NCBI GenBank assembly: GCA_009761415.1
Contig: QUOL01000010.1
Coordinates: 682,001 to 746,000, forward strand
Source of the DNA: Sarcomyxa edulis
Lineage: Eukaryota > Basidiomycota > Agaricomycetes > Agaricales > Mycenaceae
DNA: 64,000 nucleotides
Direction: 5' to 3'
Shown piece by piece: positions 37,188 through 49,300 of this stretch (position 1 is the stretch's first letter; each line of letters opens with the position of its first letter). The position numbers were made by a program, and so were the translations under genes. Under the pieces are notes generated by a model that saw only the letters and a list, made by a program, of their open reading frames with translations, was not told where the DNA came from and made no database searches.

Positions 37188-39119
37188 ATGAGCGCTAGTC
37201 TGCCTCCAAGACCAGCCCTGGATAGTCCTCCAAGGCCACTCTCTCCTACAAGACGTTTCCCAGACGATCGTGAACGAAGACCAAATCGATCTATGGCTTC
37301 TCAGCGTTTTCCTCCTCGCAGAGATGACAGGGACTATCCTCCTCCTCCTCGTAGAGATGAACGAGACTTCAGAAGAGGTGACGGAGATAGAGCTTATTCG
37401 GGTCCACCGAGGCCACGTCCTCCTGTAGATTCATACATTGCTCCAGCTGATACATATGTTCCTCGGGATGGTTTCCGTCGTCGAGATGATAGACCTCGAG
37501 AGAGGTATCCCGGTCCAAGAGATCTATCACGAGAGCGTAGAGATGGATATGGTGGGAGAGGGAGAGATTTCAGAGACCGAACACCTCCTGGCCGCCAGGT
37601 ATATATACCTGAACGTAGAAGAGGATCTTCGAGGCCACCGTACAGAGAACCTCCCGACTATCCTCCCAGACGAGATTTTAGACCTGGATCACCGCGGCGT
37701 GGAGGTGCGTGCTTTTTGTCCCCTACAATGATAAAACTCACGAGCACACTGTTGTTTAGACTCTTATATATCTCGATCTTCGAGATCTCCTCGACGCCGG
37801 CCACTATCTCCACGTCCACGATCTCGTCCTCGCTCTCCACCTCGTACATCAAGCCCTCGACAAGTGAAACTAGGCGACCATTCAATCTCCACCAGCCCTC
37901 CTCCGAAATCACCGTATAACCGTGGCCACTCACCCCGTGAAACCCAATGGAATAAACCCGATCACCATAATGACCGAAGTCGCAGCCCACCCTCTCGCAG
38001 ATTGTCTCGTGAAAGGGAATCCATCACTTCTGACAAGGATCTCCGACGTGATCATGATCCAGAGACAGACAAGCAACCCAACGAAACCGGGGTTTCTTCA
38101 TTATCATTACCATCACCTCGCAGTGCTCCTTTGGCAACTCCGCACGAAACCGAATCATCAAAACCAGATCCCAGCCCGAGTCAAAGCCAAACTCGACCGT
38201 CGACCCCGATAAAAACTGAAGCTCAACAAGATGTTCCTATCCCTGTCGAATCTGATGCCATGAAGATCGACGAGTCTACACAGGATCAAGGGGTACCGAA
38301 AGAAGAACCCATTGATGGAGATGGAGATATCAAAATGAAGGACAGAAGTCCCTCGCCACCCAGACATCCCAGAGCAGATCGGTTCCAGCATTCTCGATCT
38401 GTACATGATCGTTCACCGCCCCGAGGTCCTCGTAACCCGAACCTCAATCAGAGAGGAGGGGGTCACGGCGGCAACAATCCTAATAATTACTCTCATGTGA
38501 ATCCGAATTCGAATTCGAACTCATCGTCACCCTTTAACTATCAGCAGACCCCACGGAGACCTAGAGGGTATCCCGGTTATGCTCCGTCTGCGCCAGCACC
38601 TCTTGTACAGACGCCACCTTCCCAACCTATAGAAACCAAGAAAAGTCCTACCCCCGAACCAGACACATCGGGATTGTTGCCCGTCATCCCCGTGTACCAG
38701 TTTCCGAGCCTCTACACACCAGATGACGATCCAGAAGTACGTTCCCATCCCAGCAAACTGAATTCAACTCGAACTGACTCTTCCTTGCCTGCCTCGTTTC
38801 ACAGTTAAAAGTCACCCTGACACACAAAATTCACCTCTCCGCAGAATATCCTCAACTATCTAAATCGACACGTCGAGCACTACACGAACTAGATCTAGCG
38901 ACTCTCGATTTACGAGCTGCCGAGGGCCGACGGAGGGTGGCAGATAGTCAATTGGAGAAGGCACGTCTTGGGACGTTGGGGATTGGTGGTGCTGTGGTCA
39001 CACCGACTGACTCGGATGTCGCTCGTGAAGGTACGTATGCTTGAGTTGATCTATGTATCAAGTGTTTTGGTTTGGGTATAGTACAAGTCCGGGTTCGTCT
39101 AGTGTCCATTGTCTTATAA
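37188..39119 (+). CDS. Arg/Ser/Pro-rich protein, possible RNA-associated factor
   Basis: The family is not certain. The start ATG at 37188 opens a strongly basic, disordered N-terminus with repeated RRDD, RRDERD and RERYPGPRDLSRERRD segments. A spliced second exon has an SR-like run (RSSRSPRRRPLSPRPRSR) and Ser-Pro repeats. An acidic patch (KEEPIDGDGDIKMKD) and an Asn/Ser-rich stretch follow. The only ordered-looking part is the C-terminus: LLPVIPVYQFPSLYTPDDDP, then LKVTLTHKIHLSAEYPQLS, KSTRRALHELDLATLDLRAA and EGRRRVADSQLEKARLGTLG, which should form a helical or coiled-coil segment. It ends in VQVRVRLVSIVL. Three introns join in frame. The RS/RGG-like composition and the head-to-head partner suggest a splicing or mRNP role, which is inference. 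Confidence 0.7.
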
Positions 39120-39752
39120 TACGTACGACTAGTAGTAGGGTAAGATGAATTCATGACTTTGGGATCGGTGTACACTCGATATACGTCCGGGAGGGATCCA
39201 TAGGAAGTAAACAGAAGAATCCCTGCGCCTGGATGTAGAGTTACGAATGTCAGAATTCCCTACCCAAAACGCACAAGAGCACTGGCACCGTGACGTACTT
39301 GCATGGCTTCGAACAATTTGGTAGACTGCATTTGCAGCTAGATTCCACGGTTAGAAAATTTCCTCGGTATGATAGAACACGAAAGGTTACCTTTATACAC
39401 TCCCTTCCATTCCCTTCACGGCAAATTTCGGATTCTGTTGAGCCTCGTTCACCGTCGAACGTATACCGGGCGTTGGGGGCGCGCTAGTTTCGCGAAGAAA
39501 AAGCTCAGGTTCTGGGTCACGGTGTCAAAGTCCGTGGATTATATACCTGTATGAAGGAGTTCAGAGCTTGGTCCGAGGTTCCTTTTGCATTGCTGGCCGC
39601 GGGCTCTGAGGTAGATTTAGCGGAGAACATGAACGTTTGCTCGAGAAGTCCGACACCAAATTTGCAATCCCCAGAATTGAATTTCCAATTCATCGCCATC
39701 GACCTCCACCGAACCTTTCGAACGATAACAGTAACCCCCACTCATCTTCGCC
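39120..39752. other. Intergenic, upstream of SRP receptor alpha
   Basis: No supported gene; the plus-strand frame at 39551-39781 has no motif. Contains the SRP receptor promoter by position. Confidence 0.5.
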
Positions 39753-42461
39753 ATGCTAGATCTTTGCTCAATCTCACATAAAGGTATATCGTTTCTTATG
39801 GGCAGAGTATACATCTCTAAACTATATATCACGCAGGTGGAATCGTTTTATGGTCGCGCTCTTTTACTCCAGACGCTTCTCACCTCGCATCATCCTCGGC
39901 ATCTCCGGTCAACTCCCTCATCCGCGAGGCTTTAATTGAAGGAAGAACCACCGACGAGAAATTTGAGAAAGACGGGTATGCAGTCAAGTGGACATTTGTT
40001 AACGATTTGGAACTTATATTCGTGGTATGTTATATATAACCCTTTCTGACATTCTTCGTGAACATAACATAAACGTAATATTGTTATCCAGGTGGCCTAT
40101 CAACGCATCCTTCAACTCACTTATGTAGAGGACCTCCTTGCAGCTCTCAAAGCCGTATTCGTCAAATTATTCGAGCCGTTCTTGACGGGCTTCGTAGCAT
40201 CACTGCATGCTATCAACAGTGGTAAAGTAGCCGCAACCAAGGTAGCCTCTTGGAACTTCTCCGAGGCTCTCGAGGGTTGGGATAAAGTGTTTGATAGACT
40301 TCTTAAAGGGTTCGAAGATAAAGCTGCTCAGGTGAGTCATGTTATCTGGGAGCACGCGTTATTTCAATCTTATACACGAAATTTGACAGGACCGTAGATC
40401 GCGTCTTCGTACTACAGTTCGACAACCGGCGACTGTGGAATCGACACCACCTTCTGATGATGCGAGCACTGGTACGGGCTTTTCATTTTCGAATCACTGG
40501 ATGCTTACTCCCATACGTAGTGCCGTCTCAGTCATCGGCTACCCAACAGGATGAACAACAAATCGCTCGTAATGTACAAGCTCTCAAGAATAGACTTCGG
40601 GGGCGAGGTGGAAGGCGTGGAGGAGGGGGAGGGGGAGGGAGACCGGTTGCACGAGCGGATTCGGCGAATGGGAAAGAAAGTCTCACAGGATCCGAGTACG
40701 TTGCTCTCCACATCCAAGATATTCATCGTAGGCTGATTTGAGTCTATTGAAGCTCTGAGCCCGCGTCGAAACGCAAATCAAAAGCCAAAGTGCAACGCAA
40801 ATGGGGTGACGAAGCTCCTACAGAGACGGACATGGCGTCTCTAGACTTCAGTTCGGACAAATTTGACTCGTCGAACGATGTCGTAGGCTCGCATGATCTG
40901 CAAGCTCTCGTTGACCAAGCATCTCTAGGAACCAGGACGCGGGATGGACTTTACGAAGTCAAGGATTGGGAGTTCTCGAAGGACCAGGATGATGTTATTG
41001 CTCAGGCTCTCAAACCCACTGATCCAAAAGCACCAGCATCGACAGGTTCTTTGGGCGCTTTGAGCTCCATGTTCGCTCGATTGACAGGTTCGAAGGTCCT
41101 GACTCAAGAAGACCTCAAGCCCGTTCTTGAGGCCATGAAGCAACACCTCATGAAAAAGAACGTTGCAAAAGAAATCGCAGACAAGGTCTGTGAAGGGGTC
41201 GGTGAAAGTTTAGTGGGCAAAAAAGTAGGAGGGTTTCAAAGTAAATTTCTTCGCATTATTTCTTCGCGCGTGCACTTGCCTGATACTACTATTCTGCAGC
41301 CACAAATGCAGCTGTCCGGCTCGCACTGTCGACATCTCTGACACGGATACTGACTCCGAAAACATCCACTGATTTGCTTCTATCCATCCGAACTAAATTA
41401 TCGTCTCCTCTACCTTCCACTCAACAACGTATGCCTTACAGCATCACATTTGTTGGTGTAAATGGGGTCGGCAAAAGTACGAATCTGTCAAAGGTTTGTT
41501 TCTGGTTGATCCAAAATGGACTTCGAGTGTTGATAGCTGCTTGTGATACTTTCCGGTGCGTCCACAATCTCATTACAAGTCTTTGCATTTGCACGCCTTC
41601 TGACGTTTCCGCACGGCGTATAGGAGTGGAGCTGTTGAACAGCTTCGTGTACATGTAAGGAATCTGAGCCAACTGGGTGTTGGTGGTGCTACGGACAGCA
41701 AAGGAAGAGTCGAGCTTTTCGAAAGAGGTTACGGGAAGGATGCAGCTGGTATTGCTAGGGAGGCTATCACTTATGGTAAGCTTTTTCCTTCGAAGGTGTA
41801 AAGAATGTCTTTTGACCGTCACATCAGCGAAGGAAAATAATTTCGATGTTGTCTTGATCGACACAGCAGGTAGGATGCAGGATAACGAGGTTCGTCTATC
41901 TACTCCTGTGTCATCTAATAATTCACTAGCTGATAATTGGGGTTCTAATCTAGCCTCTCATGAGAGCCCTTGCAAAGGTAGGCATATCAGAGATTGCATT
42001 ACTATCTTACATCATCTCTGACCGCACCAACCTTACAGCTTGTGGCGGTGAACTCGCCCGATAAAATTATCTTCGTGGGCGAAGCTTTGGTGGGCAATGA
42101 AGCTGTTGATCAGTTGACGAAATTCGACCGAGCGCTACGTGATTTCTCGTCTGCGTCTGGACAGGGCAAAGGACGAGGGATTGACGGGATGTTGGTAACG
42201 AAGTGGGATACTGTTGATGACAAGGTAGGAAGCGTCCGTCAAGCCCTTCTTGTAGACTACTGACCTTTCGAGCGATGCGTAGGTCGGAGCAGCTCTTTCC
42301 ATGACCTACGTCACTGGACAGCCTATCATCTTCGTTGGCTGCGGACAAGTGGGTGCCTTTGATCATCTTCCTTCCCCTCGATACTGACTATTCAATAGAC
42401 ATATACCGATTTGAGACAGTTGAGGGTGGGCAATGTTGTACAGGCGATCCTGAGCGATTGA
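39753..42461 (+). CDS. SRP101: Signal recognition particle receptor subunit alpha
   Basis: This is the GTPase that docks SRP-ribosome complexes at the ER membrane. The ATG at 39753 begins the SRX domain (IVLWSRSFTPDASHL, SLIREALIEGRTTDEKFEKD, AVKWTFVNDLELIFVVAYQR, ILQLTYVEDLLAAL), which binds the beta subunit. A charged linker includes a Gly/Arg run at about 40598-40645. The NG domain follows: helical N part (VLEAMKQHLMKKNVAKEIAD), P-loop TFVGVNGVGKSTNLSK, AACDTFRSGAVEQLR, VELFERGYGKDAAGIAREAI, NFDVVLIDTAGRMQDNEPLM, GMLVTKWDTVDDKVGAALSM and PIIFVGCGQTYTDLRQLR. It ends AILSD. All G motifs are intact. About nine introns. Confidence 0.95.
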
Positions 42462-42858
42462 ACACGGACTGATTATTTATCTACAATACCTATGCTAGCT
42501 GTCGAATATTTATAGATCCGTGGATTTGATGATAGCCTTATTACCCGTGCATGCCATGCCGAGTATGAGCATCTGTGGCACCCATCTCTTTCGCGCAGCG
42601 ATACATAAGATCATAGATGTACATAGCGTTGATTAGAATTCGGGTTTTACAGGGTATACACATAAACTATGGCACATACATAGCAATAAAGGTAGCAATG
42701 TTCAAAGTACATACAAAGTATAGATAAATCACTAGATATTCAAACGAAGGTCATGTCAAGAATAAAGAAAAAAGAAGGAAGAAAGCTCGACTAGCAAGCG
42801 CTCGCGAAAGTGGTTTATGTATCAATGTTCACCAAACATCTCCTCCCTTGAGCCTATT
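42462..42858. other. Convergent 3' flanks
   Basis: AT-rich sequence between the 3' ends of the SRP receptor gene and the membrane-protein gene. Nothing else seen. Confidence 0.55.
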
Positions 42859-43669
42859 TTATCTCCGTGGAATGGGGAATTTTTCGTACACGGGATAGGA
42901 ATATGATCCTTGCGTGAACGCCGGAGGGGGGTCGTCAGACGATGACAGTGCGTTGACAGTCGCCATCCGTTGGAACGGTGCGTGCGAAGGGTTAGCCGAC
43001 ATGAATTCAGCAGAAGGTGCTGTGTGGTTTCTTCGCGAACGCCGAACGAAGAATATCCCAAGTGCTACGAGGGCAAGGAGGAGAACTCCTCCGATTACGC
43101 CTCCGGCTATGGCACCGGCGTTGACTTTACTGTGAGAGATTGCTGACTGAGATGCGGGTGTTGAATTCACGTTTGAGGGCGACGACGACGAAGACGGCGT
43201 CGATGTGGCAAATGCAGGAGTTGGAGTTGAACTGAAGGTCGGTAAGGCGATGGGGTAAGGATTCGAACTTGTCATAGGCGTGTCAGATACTGTAGTATGA
43301 GCTCCGTCGGATTGTTTTGTCGTGTCAGTTCCGTCAGCAGTCACGTCCGAAGAAGAGCCAGGACTGCCTGTGACTGCCGACGCTGAACTACTAGCGGACT
43401 TGGTAGACGAGCAGTCTAGATAGATGTGCATGCTTGAGAATGCTAGAAATATAGGTATTCACTGTTATGTCTTACCAGATCGAGAACACTTGAGTCTCAT
43501 TTCTTTCTTCGGACCGCCATGGGTATGCTTGGGACTCTTATCCCCGCCCCCTGAATCGCCCCGAGGTATCTAAAATCACGAATGAGCGCTGCAGAATAGC
43601 AGAGAGATGTGCCACCTGCCATTTCTCCGGGTATAGAGATAGAAAGAAACGACTCTCGTGGGGTGACAT
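42859..43669 (-). CDS. Single-pass membrane protein with Ser/Thr-rich stalk
   Basis: Architecture resembles Mid2/Wsc-type fungal surface proteins, though no family signature is seen. A Ser/Thr/Pro-rich stalk (SSTKSASSSASAVTGSPGSS onward), likely O-glycosylated, precedes a clear transmembrane helix, GAIAGGVIGGVLLLALVALG, then a basic stop-transfer RRSRR and a cytoplasmic tail ending VYEKFPIPRR. I spliced upstream exons to IPRGDSGGGDKSPKHTHGG and to a putative start at 43669 (MSPHESRFFLSLYPEKW). No conventional signal peptide results from that start. Other frames upstream contain hydrophobic stretches (LLSAWLFLPSFIALK) that might supply one with different splicing, so the 5' end is uncertain. 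Confidence 0.65.
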
Positions 43670-43832
43670 TGAAGGGCGGCATTATACTGTGACCAGCACT
43701 GTAGAGAGTATATATGAGGGTCTAAAGCAGAAAGATGAGACAGCATTCGTGTTTTACCTTGAGGGCGATGAAAGAAGGAAGAAAAAGCCATGCTGATAGC
43801 AACAAAATCTATCAGACGAGCGTCCAGTCGAA

Positions 43833-44894
43833 ATGTTCTCATCACACATCCGTCGTTCCCTCACTCGTTCTTTCTCAACATCCCCACTAAGAAATATGAA
43901 AGTCGTTCCAGTACCCGTTCGCGACGACAACTATGCCTATCTACTCATAGATGAGCCCTCAAACAGCGCAGCAGCAGTCGACCCATACGACGTCGCAAAA
44001 GTACGCGAAACAGCAGACAGACTGGGCGTTAAACTCGTCGCAGGCATAACAACACATCACCATTTCGATCATAGCGGAGGAAACGAAGTACTTTTGGTCC
44101 TATTGCCCGTGAAACCCATATCTGATCCACTCACCGTCTAGGTCTTTGTGCGTTGATCGTACTTGCCTGGCTGTACTTGGTGTTCTCATCGTTATCTTAG
44201 GCCTCCACCTATCCAGGCGTACCCATATATGGAGGCAGCCATCAGGTTCCAGCTTTGACTACACTGGTCAAGGACAATGATGAGTTTACCATCGGTGAAA
44301 ACATCCATGTCAGGTCCGTAGAGCCCGTAAGCCTATCGAGTGATCATTCACTGATACTTTACTCCAGATGTATGGCAACTCCTTGCCACACTCAGGACTC
44401 TATCTGCTACTACATAACTGACACTGCTAACAAGCAGCAACCTGGCCATGTTCTGACAGGAGACACCCTCTTCATCGCCGGATGTGGCAGATTCTTTGAA
44501 GGCACCGGGGAAGAGATGCACGCAGCTCTCAAGTACCTTGGCACCCTTCCGGACAGTACGATCGTTCTCAACGGACACGAGTATACCAACGGGAGTCTCG
44601 CCTTTGGTAAATCAGTAGACCCAGAAAATCCAGCTATAGCACGGCTGGAAGGCATTGCTAAACAGAACAAGATCACCACCGGATTGACGACGATTGGAGA
44701 TGAGAAGGAGTGGAATGTGTTCATGCGTCTTGGGAGTGATGCTGTCCGGTTTGTGGCCTGATTGATTGATTCTCAAGAATCACCAACTGATCTCTTGCCT
44801 TCATTTCAGCAAAGCCACTGGTATCACTGATGATAACGCGGAGGCAAAAGTCATGAATGCACTTCGGGAACAGAAGAATAACTTCAGAGGGTGA
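43833..44894 (+). CDS. GLO2: Hydroxyacylglutathione hydrolase (glyoxalase II)
   Basis: This enzyme hydrolyses S-D-lactoylglutathione to D-lactate and glutathione, the second step of methylglyoxal detoxification. The four exons are 43833-44087, 44201-44313, 44368-44748 and 44810-44894, totalling 277 residues in frame. The metallo-beta-lactamase motif THHHFDHSGGN is intact. Further ligands are in ATPCHTQDSICYY, VLTGDTLFIAGCGRFFEGT and VLNGHEYTNGSLAF. The C-terminal helices read KATGITDDNAEAKVMNALRE. The first 21 residues (MFSSHIRRSLTRSFSTSPLR) look like a mitochondrial presequence. A second in-frame Met (MKVVPVPVRDDNYAYLL) sits exactly where cytosolic enzymes start, so dual targeting is likely. 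Confidence 0.94.
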
Positions 44895-45166
44895 GTGGAC
44901 GTGATCTTCCAAGTGATATCATCACATTATCCAGTGGTATGATCCAGATGAACCATCAGGACATCAAGATTGTAACAACCATAAGATACCTGTACTCAGT
45001 ACCCAGTGGAGAACGTTCCCATTGTATCCAGTATGCCCCGCATATCTATATCCTTTACATTTACCAAGGCTTGACACGATCACGGTTCTTGTCCTCACGT
45101 CAGAGACTGGGGGGACGCGAACGCGAGTCATTATTTACTAGTATCATACACCGCACCTGGGACCAC

Positions 45167-45990
45167 TTAACCCAACCCAACAGCTTTAGTGACGACAGAT
45201 CGAGCGTACGGAATATACGAGAGGGTATACCACGTATACGCGAGATATTCGATGATCACGAAGACTAGAGAGACAATTGTCAGATTGTACGAGCTAGACA
45301 TAGAGTTACTGCAGCTTACTTATGCAAAGGACCTATAGGGGAAGAAATATGGTCAGAACTCGAAATCGAGGGAATGAACTTCACGTACATCACTCCCGAT
45401 AACGAAGGCCCCAACAAATACCAGCGCTATCGAACCTAAGAACACAAACGTCGCGGCCACTCGTACAGGTGCGAACATCTACACGGGGTAAGGAAGAATG
45501 TAGGATTGAAAATTGGTAATTTACGTACGAGCTTGAGCTGCTTGAAAAACTGGCATGTCTCGTAAATCAGCTATTCGAGAACGAACGCACTACTATTCAG
45601 CACTTACACCAATCAAGAATCCGGTGCCAATAATGGCTACGATTGTCCCTAAAGCATATAGGACTTGAAGCAATCGCGGGTTACCACCAATTATACAGAC
45701 TGCGCATGGAGGATAACACTTACCAGCGAAGCTGCCCAGCTGCCCCACGAATAACAAGATACTCCCCAAAAGACTCAGTACGAAACCAATTGCAATACTA
45801 ACCACAAGGATTCAGCCGACCAAACTTGCTACTTGAGCCAGTCCGAACACGCGCTCACCAGCCTCCAAATCCATACAGTCTCTGCGTCCTCGTCAACCCA
45901 AGGAACTTGAACGCCGAGTCGCCTTCGAAGAATTGCGTTTCTGGGATCGCGTTGCCAGCTGTTTCGAGATTGAACCACCCTCTGGACATG
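45167..45990 (-). CDS. SFT2: Sft2-like vesicle transport protein
   Basis: This is a four-helix Golgi membrane protein involved in retrograde endosome-to-Golgi traffic. From ATG 45990 the spliced product reads MSRGWFNLETAGNAIPETQF, LGLTRTQRLYGFGGC (family signature), then four hydrophobic segments: IGFVLSLLGSILLFVGQLGS, VLYALGTIVAIIGTGFLIG, VAATFVFLGSIALVFVGAFV and VLCIIFVIIEYLAYTWYTLS, ending IPYARSVVTKAVGLG. MFAPVR between helices 2 and 3 and YIPYAR at the end are typical. Introns are short and several interrupt the helices. One small exon (VLCI plus one base) lies between two introns near 45300. Confidence 0.88.
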
Positions 45991-46306
45991 TTTGGTGCGT
46001 TACAAGACTAGGAGGTAGTAATTGGAGCTTTTTTATGAAAGATTATAGACGATGAGGTAGATGCGTAGACTCGAAACTTGAAGCTCGAAGCCTGTAGAGG
46101 GTGGTACTAGTAGGACTGCGACTTGACTGCGATTGAAGAGGGAGCTGTGCCAGCAGCGTGCACGGCGGTAAAGAGCTTCGAGCACAAAACGCGCGTGCCA
46201 GACTAAGATTCGGCAGCAGTTGTAAATAATCAAAATAATGAAGAACGATTGGTACAACAGATCCAGTACACTAGATATCTCTTCACGTACATACCTCCTA
46301 GCCACT
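45991..46306. other. Interval between SFT2 start and Argonaute 2 end
   Basis: Upstream region of SFT2 and 3' flank of Argonaute 2. A minus-strand frame at 46033-46305 has no motif. Confidence 0.5.
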
Positions 46307-49300
46307 CTACACGAAATACATACTGTCTTTCAACCTGGCCGCAACCTCATCGAAGTGTTTCTGGTAATGATCGAGGTGGTAAGATTCGTCAGAATTGATA
46401 GAGGCCGTATCTTCGTAATTTATGAAGCTATCGAAGTGGAACTTGGCCCTGCGGCATACGAGCTTCGGGGGATGTCATCAGGGAGTCAACAGGTCAGTAC
46501 GGCAGATTGACAACATACATCTGCGTCTGAAGAGGCGTGTCTCAGTGGCGATGTCAGAGAATTCCTTAGTACTGTTTGACTTACAATATACAGGAGCGGG
46601 GATGGATACCGATCTGGTCGCCCGCAGATAGCAATGGCAGAGGGAGTATGAAAATTCCTGAAGACTGAGTTCACAATTCAGTAAGACACATTGGGTCGTT
46701 GAAGGAGTTACCAGCCCCTCACCTGTCTGCGGATAGAAACAGGTCGTCATGTAGTACCTATGATAGCTTGTAAGCACGAATCAGAGCGGCATTGATGAAT
46801 GGTCTGTTGTTACAGTGTAGTGGCTCGGCCTGCTAGCTATTAAGGGTTTATGAGTAGTATGCATAACACATGAAAGACGCGATCCGGCTCACTTCCTTTC
46901 AGACCTGGGACGGGTGAGTCTAAGAATCAGACCGGTCAGAGAGATCTTGTCACATACCTGCATGCGACTGTAGATAGAAGTCATTGTACACGGGATGGAC
47001 GATGTCCCTATCAACGACGAATCCAGCCTCGCAATTCCCCGTTCTGTCCTGGTCGCGTTCGTTGGGGAAAAATCGTATATGATGTCTGCAAGAAATTTGA
47101 TGTCATGACGAGATACCTGGCTGATTGTACATCGATGATTACCTTTTGCCTACAACGATGAATGAGAGTTTGGGCTTTTTCACATCCTTGCCAGGATAGG
47201 CCTTGGCAAAGCTGGCACGACAAGCCTCTTTCGAATGATAAATCGTTAGTAAGTGCCGTCGAATATGTAGAGCCAGTACGCACGAGTGATTGCTGTTCTC
47301 TCTACTTGGTCTACCCTCTCGAACTCAGACTCTGATACCCCGTCTCTATAGTAAATTATTCTTTGAGGGAAATTCCTATTATTTTTCCCGATGAATATGG
47401 TGATTGCACGCTGCGAAATTGATTGAGAATTGAACAGGAGAATACGAGACTGGATGAGCGGACACACCTCTACCATTTCCCGCAACTCAACGATGATCTC
47501 TGTCCTAGGTGCTTGCACCTTGATCGACGCAGCATATCGACATGCATATGGATCGAAAGAGGAGACTAGTGCTGCGATGGACGGACGGTCACTTCCTGGT
47601 CCCGCGTGACTGACATCCGCGCCTGATATATTTCGTCATTCTATTGATGATTGGAACAGAGAGTGAAAGGGTACTGACCCATGACCATGGTCGGAACTTG
47701 ACGAAATCCATCCATTGCGGGAGAGGAATAGATATAGTTGAGACCACCCAACTTGAGGTTGATTCTGGAAGTGTCATGATTAGTACAAGATATATACAAA
47801 CTGAGAGCTCTTGTACTTCAGTATCAGATTATTGAGATATTGGTCGCATCGGCCTGTTCCAGGGGAAAGTTGCCCTGTCCATTTCTTACACCTGATGAGA
47901 TTAGAACTCGTGCAATGAACAGAATCATAACTCACTATACACTGCGTAACAATTCCTGTACTGATGTCGCCAAACCGTTTGACTTGGTTATATCTGTAGT
48001 AAGATAAGAGGCTTTCAGGGAATTTTAAAGCCGCACAATGACTGACGGCTCTGCGGCAGATTGAGGCAAGAATGCCAATATGAAGTGTGGCTTGCTAGAC
48101 ATCGCATTACGCAAGATCTAAAAATGACATACAAGTCTACAACGCTGGTGAGATGTCACAACAGCCTGATGCTCACCTTTTGCGTGTTGAATGGATCGCC
48201 CGATTCCATTCCTGCGGGAGGTGGAACTTTCATACCTGCCCATTCCATTATATACAGGTTATCAGGATGCTAACCATCAACAAACCAGCCTTCTCACCTC
48301 GGTTCTTCATAGCCATTCCAAGAGCGTCTACAAAATTGATTATCTCTTGAACTTTCCCATATTCACCGGTAAGGTTTATGACAACCCATCGTTGAATCGT
48401 TGCGGGCGCAATGAGCCGTCTATTTTTGACATCCCATTCGCCGGGTTTCTGGAGAGAACCGCAATTCATGAACGGAAACTGGCAAAGATTCGACAGATCA
48501 ATACCTCGATTTTTTGGTGCAGTGGGGTATCTCCCTGACCGCCAAAGTCTATGAAATGGGAAGGGAGGATGCGAGCATTGACGTATAATGGATCAGGGGA
48601 TATTCTGATTCCAGCACCAGACACGAAATCAGAAGAATCATATTGAAGGAGCTGGTCATCAGGCATAGAGTCAGAAATCCTGCATGACAAACAGTCACAT
48701 GGGTATACTCACATTCCAACCCTGCTGTATCTTCCTCAGCCGTTCTGCGGGTCTTGAAGTCGAAAACGCCAAGATAGTGCTCATCATGTCAGGAGGAAGG
48801 TGCTTCTTGTAAAGCTGGTATCCTGTGGTTTCACAGTGGCTCATGGGGAATATTTCACCACTGCCAAACAGCACACCCAAAGATTTGGGTCGGATTTTGA
48901 CGTTATGCACCTCTAAAAAATGCCTCTAGAGACAATGCGTTAGAGAGGGAAGGTAAAAATACGTAGGAATCACCGACTCCGACAGTTGTGACTTCTCCAT
49001 CTCGTTCGAACGTTTCCTCTCCCGCCTTCCCAGTGACACTCTTGATGGATTTGGGCCTTTTCCCTGGATGAAGCGTGATGATGACTTTGACTCCCTTCAG
49101 GAAGTGACGTAGTTCCTGTATTCTACCGTCATTTAAACCAACAAGATCATAAGGAGTGCATCGGAGGTATTCTGCGCATAGGACATCGAGTCTTTTCTTT
49201 GGAACACTGAGATGCATGTCAGCTACAAGGGCTGGAACGATGGAATGTCAGTCTTGGACTGTACATTATACCCCTGCACGGCCATGTAAGAGTTTGAATC

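Noticed and set aside
47870..47960. Apparent frame break in Argonaute 2 after TQCI
   Set aside because: Using the acceptor gtgtaag|AAATGG instead of the upstream cag restores the frame to QYLNNLILK.
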